This document shows positions 54,280-62,681 of a stretch of 64,000 nucleotides of DNA, piece after piece. A program made the translations under genes and the position numbers. The notes below the pieces were generated by a model. The model saw only the letters and a list, made by a program, of their open reading frames with translations, did no database searches and was not told the DNA's origin. How positions within the stretch are numbered: position 1 is the first letter of the stretch; each line of letters opens with the position of its first letter. The stretch is from Henriciella litoralis (GTDB lineage: Bacteria > Pseudomonadota > Alphaproteobacteria > Caulobacterales > Hyphomonadaceae): assembly GCF_002088935.1 (NCBI RefSeq), contig NZ_NCSS01000006.1, positions 2,016,407 to 2,080,406 on the forward strand, given 5' to 3'.

Positions 54280-55338
54280 TCAGGCCATGCCTTTGTGAAT
54301 GACCTCACGCTGGCGATACCAGTTCTTGCTGTCCAGAAAGTGCTTTTCGATCAGGTTCCAGCGCGCAATGGCAACGCAAAGGGTGACAACCGCGCACGTA
54401 ATATACCCCGCCCAGAGCGAATACTGAAAGACACCCATCGCGATGACAGTCTGGGTGATCGGGAAGTGCGTCCCGTAGATGCCATATGAGAAGTCGCCAT
54501 ACTTGGCTGCGTCGAGTTCGGGACCTGGCGAGAATGCAATGGCACCCATGACCGCGCACCAGCCAGCCGCGCGCAAGGGTTCGCCCCAAGGCAGATAGGA
54601 CGCCAGCAGAGCCGCGAGCCCGATCAGACCAATTGGCAGCCATTTCTTTTTGACGACGTTGCGATACTCCCAGAGCACGATACCGGAGACGAAGAAGCTC
54701 ATCTGCCCCGGCAATTGCCGGCTGATTTCGTACAGGAAATAGGTGCCCGTCTCATGGCCATAATGAGTGAGGCCGATGCGCCAGGTTTCAGCCGCGACAT
54801 AGATCAGCGCGAGAAGCACAAGCCTGAATTTACCGAAAAGGCCCATCATCCAGACAAGGATCGGAACGGTCATATAGTACATGACCTCGACCTTGACCGT
54901 CCACAGCGCACCGTTCGTTGCCGTGAAGCGATGGTCCTGGAACACGCCCGGCAGATCCGGCTGCAGAAAGTTCAGAAAGACGAGATTGGCCAGAATGTAC
55001 TTCCCGGTCGTGGCGAGATCCTGCCGGACATCGGGAACGAAGATCAGAGCGATAATGACCGTGGCGAAGATGACGGCCGAATAGGCAGGATAAAGACGTC
55101 TCGTACGCTTCAACGCGTATTCCGAGAGCTTTTCCGTTCTCAGATATGACGCATAGACCAGTCCACCGGAGATGATGAAAAAGCCCTGTATCGAAAGCGC
55201 TCCGAATATGAAGGAGATGTCTTCAGCTTCTTTCGTAACTCCAAACCCCGGAAGCACCATGACATGGCTGACGAAAACAGCCACTGCGAAGGTAAGACGC
55301 AAAAGATCAAACCGGTTTCGCCTTTTTTTCTGATCCAT
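54280..55338 (-). CDS. Acyltransferase family 3 membrane protein
   Basis: A 352-residue integral membrane acyltransferase (OatA/NodX type) that transfers acetyl or other acyl groups to glycans. About ten helices are visible. The N-terminal 'RNRFDLLRLTFAVAVFVSHV' holds the characteristic R-x-D-L-L-R and the catalytic His in 'VFVSHVM', and 'FIISGGLVYASYLRTEKLSE' and 'KRTRRLYPAYSAVIFATVII' follow. The length fits the membrane domain alone, without a fused SGNH domain. The acceptor is unknown; together with the CapD-type and deacetylase genes it may decorate a surface glycan. It stands alone. Confidence 0.88.
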   Translation of the reverse strand: MDQKKRRNRFDLLRLTFAVAVFVSHVMVLPGFGVTKEAEDISFIFGALSIQGFFIISGGLVYASYLRTEKLSEYALKRTRRLYPAYSAVIFATVIIALIFVPDVRQDLATTGKYILANLVFLNFLQPDLPGVFQDHRFTATNGALWTVKVEVMYYMTVPILVWMMGLFGKFRLVLLALIYVAAETWRIGLTHYGHETGTYFLYEISRQLPGQMSFFVSGIVLWEYRNVVKKKWLPIGLIGLAALLASYLPWGEPLRAAGWCAVMGAIAFSPGPELDAAKYGDFSYGIYGTHFPITQTVIAMGVFQYSLWAGYITCAVVTLCVAIARWNLIEKHFLDSKNWYRQREVIHKGMA

Positions 55339-55541
55339 GTTTCCCCACGAAAGACTGAATAGGACCGGTCAGCCGGAATAGTCTCTCAACAAGGTATTCG
55401 GCGCCTTGTCGAGAGGCCGCGTCGCACTGCGCGTCTTTTAGCCTTTCCAAACCGCTGCAGGATGCAGGGCGAGGCAACGAAGCCCGTCATCCCATCACAA
55501 GGTCAGTGTGCACAAGCCGGCCCCCGCTGGGCAGAACGCGC

Positions 55542-56321
55542 CTAGCTGAAGACGTCGCTGATTGCGTCGGCGCTCGTGCCGTCCTCGATCTCGCGCAGGT
55601 GAAGATAGAGCACGCAGCTGCCGACGGCCCCGACGATGCCGAAGGCAGCCCCCATCAGGCCATCGATCAAGGCCCCGACGATTGAGAAGCTCGCAAGACT
55701 GGACTGGGTGAGCCCTGTGCTGAGGGCGCCGAATGTCAGCGCGGAGAGGATGAGCCCAAGCACGATGACCGCCACCCAGGCCAGCAGGAACAGGCCGAAG
55801 ATTGGCCAGCGATTGCCTTCGGTGAGGCTGGCGCTGCGGCCGAACGAGCCGAAGATACCGGCATCGTCCACCACCAGTGCGGGCACGGTCACGGCCCAGA
55901 TCGTCATCAGGATCAGGCCGGGAATGACCAGCAGGAGAAGACCGATGCTGATGCCGATGCTGAGCAGGATCGAGACGATGAGAACCGGCAGGAAATAGCG
56001 AAGTGCCACACTGATCGCGCCGGAGACATCGCTCCTCCCGGGGCCCATGGCCTTGACCGTGACATGGATAACAGCCGCCTGCAGCATATAGGGCAGGAGA
56101 CCGATCAGGATGTTCGCCACGAACAGGCCCGGCGAGAAATTGAAAGCGATCATGCCGGAGGACTGCACGACCGGCTCGATCGTCTGGGCGGCGAGCATGC
56201 CGATGACTATAGTCGGAACCGCGACAAAGATCAGGCCGAGAATTGCGAGGTCGCTGAACTTCCGCCCTATGACGGAAAACGTATCCTGAATGACCGCTCC
56301 GATATCGAGTGTCTGGCGCAT
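55542..56321 (-). CDS. Multi-helix membrane protein, unknown function
   Basis: A 259-residue hydrophobic protein with about six membrane helices: residues about 25-45, 60-85, 105-135 (two close), 170-195 and 215-240. The motif 'MRQTLDIGAVIQDTFSVIGR' at the start and 'LMTIWAVTVPALVVDDAGIF' with 'GSFGRSASLTEGNRWPIFGL' in the middle recall the glycerophosphodiester-phosphodiesterase-type membrane domain or the YciC group (DUF7544/DUF2189-like). I cannot decide between them. It stands alone between an acyltransferase gene and an EamA transporter gene. A long open frame on the same strand over it in another register is a shadow. Confidence 0.72.
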   Translation of the reverse strand: MRQTLDIGAVIQDTFSVIGRKFSDLAILGLIFVAVPTIVIGMLAAQTIEPVVQSSGMIAFNFSPGLFVANILIGLLPYMLQAAVIHVTVKAMGPGRSDVSGAISVALRYFLPVLIVSILLSIGISIGLLLLVIPGLILMTIWAVTVPALVVDDAGIFGSFGRSASLTEGNRWPIFGLFLLAWVAVIVLGLILSALTFGALSTGLTQSSLASFSIVGALIDGLMGAAFGIVGAVGSCVLYLHLREIEDGTSADAISDVFS

Positions 56322-56380
56322 CCTGCGCTCCCTGCCTGCCCAGACCGTTTAGACACCACATTCGCCCGCGAGGAGCAACG

Positions 56381-57364
56381 TCAAGTTTTGGGGCGTTTGT
56401 CGAGCACGGTGACCACCTGCGCCTGCTTCTTTCGATCTCGCCAGGTGATGTACGCTGCCGACACGATGATGATCGCCGCGCCGATCCAGACATTTATGCT
56501 GGGCAGCATGCCGATCATGATGAGATCTGCCACAGTCGCCATGGGCAGGCGGAGGTAATCGAGCGGCGATATGAAGGACGCGTCCCCAACGCTCACCGCG
56601 GAGATGTAGCAGAACTGTGCGACAAACCCGACGCCCGCCATGGCCAGCATCCAGCCCCAGGTTTCCATGGATGCATCCGACCAGAAATAGATGGCGAATG
56701 GCAGGAGCAGGATCGAGGATAGAAGATTGGCATAGGTGAGCAGCGCCACCGCCGACAGTTCGGCACTTAGCGATTTGACCAGCACAATCGCAAAGGCGAG
56801 GAAGAAGGCGCTCGCAATCGCCGTCATTGTCCCAAGATCAAACGTGAAGCCTTCGCCCGTGCCCGGTGTCCAGAACATGAAAATGCCGGGCACAACCATG
56901 ATCAGCACGCCGATAAATCCCACGCCAACCGCCCCCCAACGGTGAACCCCCACCGTCTCACGCAAGACAAGCGCGGCGAGCACCGTCACGAACAGTGACC
57001 GCGAAAAGCTGATCGCATTGAATTGCGAGAAAGACAGGTTGAAGTCTGCCGACACGGCGATAATCGCGAGCGTAAAGCCCAGCGTCCCGAACATCGACCG
57101 CAACAGGAGCAATCCCGGGCGACGCGTCTTCATCTTGGAAAGGCCCACACGCAAGATCACCGGCACGGAGATCATGCACGCAAAAAACGACCGCCAGAAG
57201 GCCAGAAAAACCGGGTGAACCTCACGCGACAATTCCTTTGACAGGACGATGTAAAAGGTAAAGCCGAGCCCGGACAGGAACATGAAGATCGCGCCTTTGG
57301 CATTGCCAGACAGACGCGGGCGGCTAGACTCACCGGCATCATTCTGGCTTGTGCGATCATTCAT
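56381..57364 (-). CDS. EamA/DMT-superfamily transporter
   Basis: A 327-residue transporter with ten membrane helices arranged as two EamA repeats (about 25-160 and 175-305). Typical blocks are 'GAIFMFLSGLGFTFYIVLSK', 'FLAFWRSFFACMISVPVILR' and 'RETVGVHRWGAVGVGFIGVL'. In the second half they are 'WMLAMAGVGFVAQFCYISAV' and 'SFISPLDYLRLPMATVADLI'. The family exports amino acids, nucleotides or other small molecules and the substrate is unknown. The start codon (57362-57364) overlaps the start codon of a divergent small gene on the same CATG. Confidence 0.9.
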   Translation of the reverse strand: MNDRTSQNDAGESSRPRLSGNAKGAIFMFLSGLGFTFYIVLSKELSREVHPVFLAFWRSFFACMISVPVILRVGLSKMKTRRPGLLLLRSMFGTLGFTLAIIAVSADFNLSFSQFNAISFSRSLFVTVLAALVLRETVGVHRWGAVGVGFIGVLIMVVPGIFMFWTPGTGEGFTFDLGTMTAIASAFFLAFAIVLVKSLSAELSAVALLTYANLLSSILLLPFAIYFWSDASMETWGWMLAMAGVGFVAQFCYISAVSVGDASFISPLDYLRLPMATVADLIMIGMLPSINVWIGAAIIIVSAAYITWRDRKKQAQVVTVLDKRPKT

Positions 57365-57662
57365 GAAGACATTTTCCCAAACAGACCTCGACGAGATCGA
57401 TAAGCTATGGCGGAGCGTACCAGCTGACCATGTCTGGACCGGCTGGTCTGCAGCGGGCGCTGAGCCAGAAGAGGTCTGGCTCTACCGCACGCAGGCGCAC
57501 TGGCGCAAATTTCCGCTCCGAAAGACGGGCGATGGCTACGCCCTTTTTGACGAAAAGGACAGGAAGGTCGCCGATGCCACCTCCCTGAAAGATCTGCTGA
57601 AGGCCGTCGAAACCATTCCGGCCCTTCGCATCGTTAAAGGCGGCAGCTCAGGCGACGCCTAG
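57363..57662 (+). CDS. Small hypothetical protein, start overlaps EamA start
   Basis: A 99-residue soluble protein beginning 'MKTFSQTDLDEIDKLWRSVP' with a Trp-rich middle 'DHVWTGWSAAGAEPEEVWLY' and 'RTQAHWRKFPLRKTGDGYAL', ending with a helix 'ATSLKDLLKAVETIPALRIV'. I recognise no family. Its ATG and the ATG of the EamA gene share the palindrome CATG (57362-57365), so each 5' end lies inside the other gene's start. No ribosome site is visible ahead of it. It ends on a CTAG shared with the convergent SDR stop. Confidence 0.6.
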   Translation: MKTFSQTDLDEIDKLWRSVPADHVWTGWSAAGAEPEEVWLYRTQAHWRKFPLRKTGDGYALFDEKDRKVADATSLKDLLKAVETIPALRIVKGGSSGDA

Positions 57663-58543
57663 TTTTTCTCCGCTTCCATGGCGAGCCGCATCTGTTCGGC
57701 CTGCTCGACGGAAATCCCCAGCGCATCAAGCAGTGGACCGCCATCGGTCTCGTCCCAGCTGTGGCGCGGGCCGACCGTCATGCCGCCATCGACGAGGAAT
57801 TCGCCGCCCGTGATAAAGCCGGATTTGTCGGACGCGAGAAACGCCGCCATTTCCGCAATATCAGCCCCGACCCCGGTGCGCCCGGCCGGCTGCATTCGCC
57901 CGCCTTGCTGCTCAACCATTGCAGCCATCTGATCGGCCTGCTCCCGCGAAAGACCCAGCGACGCGCCAAAGATCGAGGTCGCGATAAAGCCCGGCAGGAT
58001 CGCGTTCACGCGGATCTTGTATTTTGAAAGCTCAGCGGCGGCGAGCTTGGAGAAATGCGCCACGCCCTTCTTGGCAACCGAATAGGTAATCGGCGCATAG
58101 CCAGCGCACACGGCAGAGATCGAAGAGGTGTTGATCACCGAGCCGCCGCCACGCTTCTTCATATACGGCACAGCCAGCTTGGTGCCGACAAAGCAGGACT
58201 TCAGCAGAAGCGCGATCGTCGTATCGAAGCCGTCTTCATCCAGATCTTCGACACCGCTCGGCGTACCGCCATGACCGGCATTGTTCCAGAGGATATCGAC
58301 CCCGCCAAACGCCTCTTCAGCGGTCTCGAAAAGCGTCTTCAGGTCAGCGGTCTTCGTCACATCGCAATGGACATAGCGCACCCGGTCAGAGCCGAAGCGC
58401 GCCTCAAGCGCCTTACCCTTCTCATCCTGCAAATCGCCCGCGACGACATTTGCGCCCGCCGCGATGAAAACCTCGACGCCCGCATAGCCAATGCCGCTCG
58501 CCGCACCGGTGATGATCGCCGTCTTGCCGCTAAGGTCTGTCAT
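57659..58543 (-). CDS. SDR-family oxidoreductase
   Basis: A 294-residue short-chain dehydrogenase. The cofactor motif 'AIITGAASGIGYAGVEVFIA' is near residue 8. 'DILWNNAGHGGTPSG' and the catalytic Ser in 'VINTSSISAVCAGYAPITYS' precede Tyr-Ser-Val-Ala-Lys. The C-terminus is longer than usual and ends 'GPLLDALGISVEQAEQMRLA' and MEAEKN. Classical SDRs act on alcohols, ketones or steroids; the exact substrate is not readable. It lies behind a prolyl oligopeptidase gene on the same strand, 145 bases apart, with a REP-like hairpin between them, so it is likely a separate unit. Confidence 0.88.
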   Translation of the reverse strand: MTDLSGKTAIITGAASGIGYAGVEVFIAAGANVVAGDLQDEKGKALEARFGSDRVRYVHCDVTKTADLKTLFETAEEAFGGVDILWNNAGHGGTPSGVEDLDEDGFDTTIALLLKSCFVGTKLAVPYMKKRGGGSVINTSSISAVCAGYAPITYSVAKKGVAHFSKLAAAELSKYKIRVNAILPGFIATSIFGASLGLSREQADQMAAMVEQQGGRMQPAGRTGVGADIAEMAAFLASDKSGFITGGEFLVDGGMTVGPRHSWDETDGGPLLDALGISVEQAEQMRLAMEAEKN

Positions 58544-58643
58544 GATGTTCCTCCACTGAACTATTTGCAGCGAGGGGGCGCCCCAGAGGCCCCCAAGTCA
58601 AGATTGGCGTCGGGGAAATCTGGAAGATCGATCCCGTGCCAGT

Positions 58644-58665
58644 CCTCCCCCGCGAACGGGGGAGG
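58644..58665. repeat. REP-like hairpin CCTCCCCC...GGGGGAGG
   Basis: A perfect 8-bp stem with the loop GCGAAC, in the 145 bases between the SDR and peptidase genes. Extragenic palindromes with CCTCCCCCGTTCGCGGGG are, from memory, common in some alphaproteobacteria. It could also act as a transcription end for the peptidase gene. Confidence 0.6.
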
Positions 58666-58688
58666 TGCCCGGCCCAGGCAATGGGGTT

Positions 58689-60893
58689 TTACTCCCCGTC
58701 ACCAAACAGCTTGCGGTGCAGATAGGTGTATTCCAGCGCAGACCGGCGGGCGGTCTCTTTCTGGTTGGCTGCCGCTGAGTGACCGCCATCAACATTCTCA
58801 TAATAGAAGAACGGCTTGCCGGCCTCCTCGAACAGTTTCGCCATCTTGCGCGCATGGCCGGGGTGCACCCGGTCATCCTTGGTCGATGTCACGAAGAACG
58901 GGGTTGGATACTCGGTCTCGGCGTTGAAATTATTGTAGGGCGAGATCGTCTCGAGGAAGGCGCGCTCTTCCGGAACGTCTGGATCGCCATACTCATCAAC
59001 CCATGAGGCGCCTGCCAGCAGCAGGTGATAGCGCAGCATGTCGAGCAGCGGCACCTGAATAACGACCGCATCCCAGAGGTCCGGGCGCTGCGTCAGCATC
59101 ACACCCATGAGCAAGCCACCATTCGAGCCGCCCATAATGCCGAGATGATCGGTCGAGGTCACGCCGCGCGCGATCAGGTCTTCGCCAACCGAGATGAAGT
59201 CATCATAGATGATCTGGCGTTTGCCCTTGAGGCCCGCCTGGTGCCATTCCGGCCCGAACTCACCGCCGCCGCGAATGTTCGCGAGCACATAGGCGCCGCC
59301 CTGTTCAAGCCAGAGACGTCCGCGAACCGCCGAATAGGACGGGTTCATCGAGACCTGGAAGCCGCCATAGCCGTAAAGCAGCGTCGGCGTCGTGCCGTCG
59401 AGCGGCATGTCTTCCTTATGGATGATGAAATACGGGATCTTCGTACCATCGGTCGAGGTCGCAAAATGCTGCTCGACGGCGAGGCCTTCGGTGTCGAATT
59501 TCTCCGGCAGGCTCTTCAGGGAAGACACTTCCCCCGTCGCCACATCATAGCGAAGCAGGGAGTCCGGCGTCAGGAAGTCCTCATAATTGAGGAACACCGT
59601 GTCGGCATCCTTGTCCGCGAAGGCGATACCTGCCTGGCCCGTGCCCGGCAGTTCAATCTCGCTCGTCGTCCAGCCATCTTCGCCGGGCTCAAGCTTCAGA
59701 ACCTTGCCAACGACATTCTGGTTGATCGACAGAAGCGCGGCGCCATCCGCAATGGCGACACCGTTTACAGCCTGTGTCTCATCCGGGCTGAAGACGAGGC
59801 TGACGGGTGGCAATTCCCGCGTCTCAAGGAAGGTATCGACGTCAAACGCGACGAGGTCGCCTGATTTGAAGTCCTCTCCTTCAGCTGGCGACCAGTCTTC
59901 CTGCAGCGACAGCATGAAGTTGCCCTGATAGACGCCTTCCGGTGTCGATTTGGCCGGGATCGGCCATTTTACCAGTTCGGTCTCGCCATCCGGCAGCCAC
60001 CAATAGGTCGAGGTAAAAAAGGTATCGGCTTCGACAGCGCCCTGCAGGATGCGGCCGTCTTCAAGCTCCATCGCCATCGGCCACACACCAACGTCGGTTT
60101 CATCGCCGCGAGCAATTTCAATAGCCTCTTCCAGAGGCGTGCCGCGTTTCCAGCGCTTCACGATGTAGGGATAGCCAGAGGCTGTCGTAGTGCCCTCGCC
60201 CCAGTCGGTGGCGATCAGCAGCGTGTCATAATCGACCCAGGCAACGCCTTGCTTCGCTTCTGTCGTTTCAAAGCCGCCTTCGACGAAACTCTTCGTCTCA
60301 AGGTCAAATTCGCGCTGGATCACGGCATCCTTGCCACCATCGGACAACGAGACCATGCACAGCCATTTCTCGCCGTCTTCCGGCTTGAAACAGTTTGCGC
60401 CCTTATAGACCCAGTTCTTGCCCTCTTCCTCGGCCAGCTCGTCGAAATCGACAATCGTTTCCCAGTCCGGGTTTTCGGTCGCATAGCTTTCCAGCGGCGT
60501 GCGGCGCCAGAGGCCGCGAACATTGGTGGCGTCCTGCCAGAAATTATACACCCAGCCATCGCGGATCGTGCCGTAAGGAATGCGCTCATCGGACTGCAGC
60601 ACGTCCAACGCGTCCTCATAATAGCGCTCATACATGTCGCCGGTTTGCAGATCTTCCAGCGTCCGCTCATTCTGGGACTTCACCCAGGCCAGCGCCTCTT
60701 CGCCCTCGACCTCTTCAAGCCAGAGATAAGGGTCCGTCTGGGCAGCGGCCTCTGCGTCAGCTGGCATCGGTTCGGCTTCAGTATTGGTTGGCACGGTCTC
60801 GGTCGTCTCCTGCGCACTGGCGGGGGTGGAAAAAATCAGCGCACTGGCGGCGGCCGTCATGAGCGCTGCGATAGCTGTTTGGGGTGTCTTCAT
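58689..60893 (-). CDS. Prolyl oligopeptidase family serine peptidase, secreted
   Basis: A 734-residue peptidase of family S9. The signal peptide is 'MKTPQTAIAALMTAAASALI' with a cleavage site near ASA/Q at about 28. An acidic spacer is followed by a propeller (about 90-460) and the alpha/beta-hydrolase domain. The catalytic Ser is in 'GIMGGSNGGLLMGVMLTQ' (about residue 590), Asp in 'STKDDRVHPGHARKM' (about 673) and His in 'NVDGGHSAAAN' (about 705). All three are intact. It would cut small proline-containing peptides in the periplasm. Length and architecture are normal. No operon partner is evident. Confidence 0.94.
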   Translation of the reverse strand: MKTPQTAIAALMTAAASALIFSTPASAQETTETVPTNTEAEPMPADAEAAAQTDPYLWLEEVEGEEALAWVKSQNERTLEDLQTGDMYERYYEDALDVLQSDERIPYGTIRDGWVYNFWQDATNVRGLWRRTPLESYATENPDWETIVDFDELAEEEGKNWVYKGANCFKPEDGEKWLCMVSLSDGGKDAVIQREFDLETKSFVEGGFETTEAKQGVAWVDYDTLLIATDWGEGTTTASGYPYIVKRWKRGTPLEEAIEIARGDETDVGVWPMAMELEDGRILQGAVEADTFFTSTYWWLPDGETELVKWPIPAKSTPEGVYQGNFMLSLQEDWSPAEGEDFKSGDLVAFDVDTFLETRELPPVSLVFSPDETQAVNGVAIADGAALLSINQNVVGKVLKLEPGEDGWTTSEIELPGTGQAGIAFADKDADTVFLNYEDFLTPDSLLRYDVATGEVSSLKSLPEKFDTEGLAVEQHFATSTDGTKIPYFIIHKEDMPLDGTTPTLLYGYGGFQVSMNPSYSAVRGRLWLEQGGAYVLANIRGGGEFGPEWHQAGLKGKRQIIYDDFISVGEDLIARGVTSTDHLGIMGGSNGGLLMGVMLTQRPDLWDAVVIQVPLLDMLRYHLLLAGASWVDEYGDPDVPEERAFLETISPYNNFNAETEYPTPFFVTSTKDDRVHPGHARKMAKLFEEAGKPFFYYENVDGGHSAAANQKETARRSALEYTYLHRKLFGDGE

Positions 60894-60976
60894 TTCGGTA
60901 TCTCCGATACGGTCGACTTCAGAAGGATTGCGTTTAGCTTAGAGCAAAATCTGCGCTCGAAAACCGGGGCACGGTC

Positions 60977-61126
60977 ATGAAAGACACAAGGCGTCGGAAA
61001 TTGCTTAAGACCGGCGCGGCCAGCCTTTCACCAAGGGCGCCGCTCGTCCAGGGGCAGACTTTGCTTGCATTCGGCGCCGCACTGGCACAGGAACTTGGCG
61101 TCACCACAGAGCGGCCAGACCTTTGA
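60977..61126 (+). CDS. 49-residue frame overlapping the arsC start
   Basis: A short frame whose product starts MKDTRRRKLLKTGAASLSPR, then 'APLVQGQTLLAFGAALAQEL' and ends GVTTERPDL. The first part resembles a twin-arginine motif (RRKLLK), but no hydrophobic core follows, so it may be a remnant of a longer gene. Its TGA overlaps the TTG start of the arsenate reductase (TTGA at 61123-61126), as in coupled genes. No clear ribosome site precedes it. It may be a leader, a small protein or chance. I do not recognise it. Confidence 0.35.
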   Translation: MKDTRRRKLLKTGAASLSPRAPLVQGQTLLAFGAALAQELGVTTERPDL

Positions 61127-61605
61127 AGCCTAGAAACATACTCATCCTTTGCACCGGGAATTCCGCCCGCTCGATTATTGGCGAAGTTCTGACCTCGGCC
61201 ATGCCGGGCTTCAAAGGCTATAGCGCAGGCTCACGCCCTCGCGAGGAACCCCACCCCATCGCCCTCGCTATCCTCGAAGCAAATGGGCACGACACGTCCG
61301 GCCTCTCCTCCAAAAGCTGGGATGTCTTCGAAGGCCCTGATGCGCCGGTAATGGATATGGTCATCACGCTTTGCGACAATGCCGCCAGCGAGACCTGTCC
61401 CACCTGGCCCGGCCACCCGGTACAGGTGCAATGGCCCTTACAGGACCCGCTGCATGTCGAAGAGATGGCCCAACGCCGCGCCGCGTTTGAGGATACCTAT
61501 TCCAGCCTCAAAAAACGGCTCCAGCGTCTTGCCGCGCTGAACTTCGATGAGCTGTCGCCAGCAGAGCTGAAAGCGGCCGCGCAGGACATCCACACAAAGC
61601 GCTAA
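61123..61605 (+). CDS. arsC: Arsenate reductase, low-molecular-weight phosphatase type
   Basis: A 160-residue enzyme of the ArsC/LMW-PTP family that reduces arsenate to arsenite. The phosphate loop 'ILILCTGNSARSIIGEVLTS' contains Cys10, and 'VITLCDNAASETCPTWPGHP' provides Cys84 and Cys92, the redox cysteines of thioredoxin-linked ArsC. The gene has no arsenite transporter or arsR beside it, which is unusual, since resistance needs efflux of the arsenite made. The start is TTG 61123, overlapping the stop of a short frame; no ATG is available. It converges with a hypothetical gene by four bases. Confidence 0.88.
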   Translation: MKPRNILILCTGNSARSIIGEVLTSAMPGFKGYSAGSRPREEPHPIALAILEANGHDTSGLSSKSWDVFEGPDAPVMDMVITLCDNAASETCPTWPGHPVQVQWPLQDPLHVEEMAQRRAAFEDTYSSLKKRLQRLAALNFDELSPAELKAAAQDIHTKR

Positions 61606-62114
61606 GCGCCCGGTAGGACCGTTCTCCAAAAATCGATAGACGTTTCGATCTGGCTGAGCGCATCGCCAAGTCTTGCCGCGTCAGACGCCTCCATCATTGA
61701 CGGGCGCACAGGCTGAGTGATCGCAAGATGGCGCACCAGCCTCACCGCCACCAGCAAACCATCCGGCAGGGGCGCACCGTCCAGCAAAAGCCCGCTCGCA
61801 CGTGGATGCATCACATCATTGCGCGCGCCGACGACCCTCTCAAACGCGCGGTGATCCGCCGCCAGAAGCGGCGCCGTGTAGGGCTGAGCGAGTGTTGCTG
61901 GGTCCGCGACCCGCGCGACGAGTTCTGCCGGGCCGGGCATGGCCGGTATCTCCGCTTTCGCCTCGGACAGGGACATCACGCAGGCTTGCTGCACCATCAG
62001 CACGGCGCCCGTGACGAGCCAGGGCAGGGATTCGTCCGTCTCGCTCACAAGCGCCGCGTGCACAGCGGTGAATTTGGCCGTATCGGCGAGCGAACTGGAA
62101 ATCGGATGTCTCAT
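61602..62114 (-). CDS. Hypothetical protein with a HEPN-like motif
   Basis: A 170-residue, largely helical protein. The block 'HRAFERVVGARNDVMHPRAS' contains Arg-Asn-Asp-Val-Met-His, which fits the R-x4-H motif of HEPN-domain RNases and of related non-catalytic HEPN proteins. The rest has long Ala/Leu-rich helices ('WLVTGAVLMVQQACVMSLSE', 'DGLLVAVRLVRHLAITQPVR'). No nucleotidyltransferase partner is beside it. I do not recognise the family beyond this motif. It lies nine bases upstream... of nothing on its own strand, and is preceded by the GNAT gene, which ends at 62124. Confidence 0.6.
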   Translation of the reverse strand: MRHPISSSLADTAKFTAVHAALVSETDESLPWLVTGAVLMVQQACVMSLSEAKAEIPAMPGPAELVARVADPATLAQPYTAPLLAADHRAFERVVGARNDVMHPRASGLLLDGAPLPDGLLVAVRLVRHLAITQPVRPSMMEASDAARLGDALSQIETSIDFWRTVLPGA

Positions 62115-62123
62115 AGGCCTATT

Positions 62124-62669
62124 CTAGCCTTGCTTGGCCCGCGCAAGCCACGCCTCGGCGGTCTGTCCGTACACATCCCAGACCTGCCCCTCGAAGGGTG
62201 GCACTGTGTCTACCTTTCGCAACATCCGGCTCCCCAGCCGCTCGGCAACACGGATAGACGCGATATTCTCAGGCAGGATGGTGTGGATGATCTCGGTCCA
62301 GCCGAGCGTGCGAACGGCATAGTCCATCGCCGCTGCAGCCCCTTCGCTTGCATAGCCCTTGCCCCAGGCAGAGCGGCCAAGACCCCAGCCTACCTCGGTG
62401 CCCGGCCAGCCATGCGGGCGCCATGGCCCGAGCCGGCCGATCCATGTCCCTGTCGATTTTTCGATGACCGAGAACATGGAAAACCCTTCGATCGTCCAGG
62501 CCCCCGTCATGCCGCAAAGGCTCCGCCAGGTAAGCTCCGGCCCCTGAGCCCCGCCGAGAAATCGCATGACGTCCGCGTCAGCATGCATGGCGCACCAGGG
62601 CGCGAAGTCCTCGCGCCTTGGCGGACGAAGGATCAGCCTTTCCGTCTCGAGGGTCGGTCCGATCCCCAT
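62124..62669 (-). CDS. GNAT-family N-acetyltransferase (RimJ/RimL type)
   Basis: A 181-residue acetyltransferase. It shows 'TLETERLILRPPRREDFAPW' as the typical RimL-like start, 'FSMFSVIEKSTGTWIGRLGP' and the acetyl-CoA loop 'VGWGLGRSAWGKGYASEGAA'. The block 'IIHTILPENIASIRVAERLG' is the next conserved motif. It transfers acetyl groups to a protein N-terminus or a small amine; the target is not readable. It precedes the HEPN-like gene by nine bases on the same strand, so these two are likely cotranscribed. The lipoprotein gene ends 12 bases upstream. Confidence 0.88.
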   Translation of the reverse strand: MGIGPTLETERLILRPPRREDFAPWCAMHADADVMRFLGGAQGPELTWRSLCGMTGAWTIEGFSMFSVIEKSTGTWIGRLGPWRPHGWPGTEVGWGLGRSAWGKGYASEGAAAAMDYAVRTLGWTEIIHTILPENIASIRVAERLGSRMLRKVDTVPPFEGQVWDVYGQTAEAWLARAKQG

Positions 62670-62681
62670 ACTGAGCCCTGA

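Noticed and set aside
55495..56493. A 332-codon minus-strand frame
   Set aside because: It overlaps the six-helix membrane protein in another register and is Arg/Pro/His-rich. The membrane protein frame has clear helices and is the real one.
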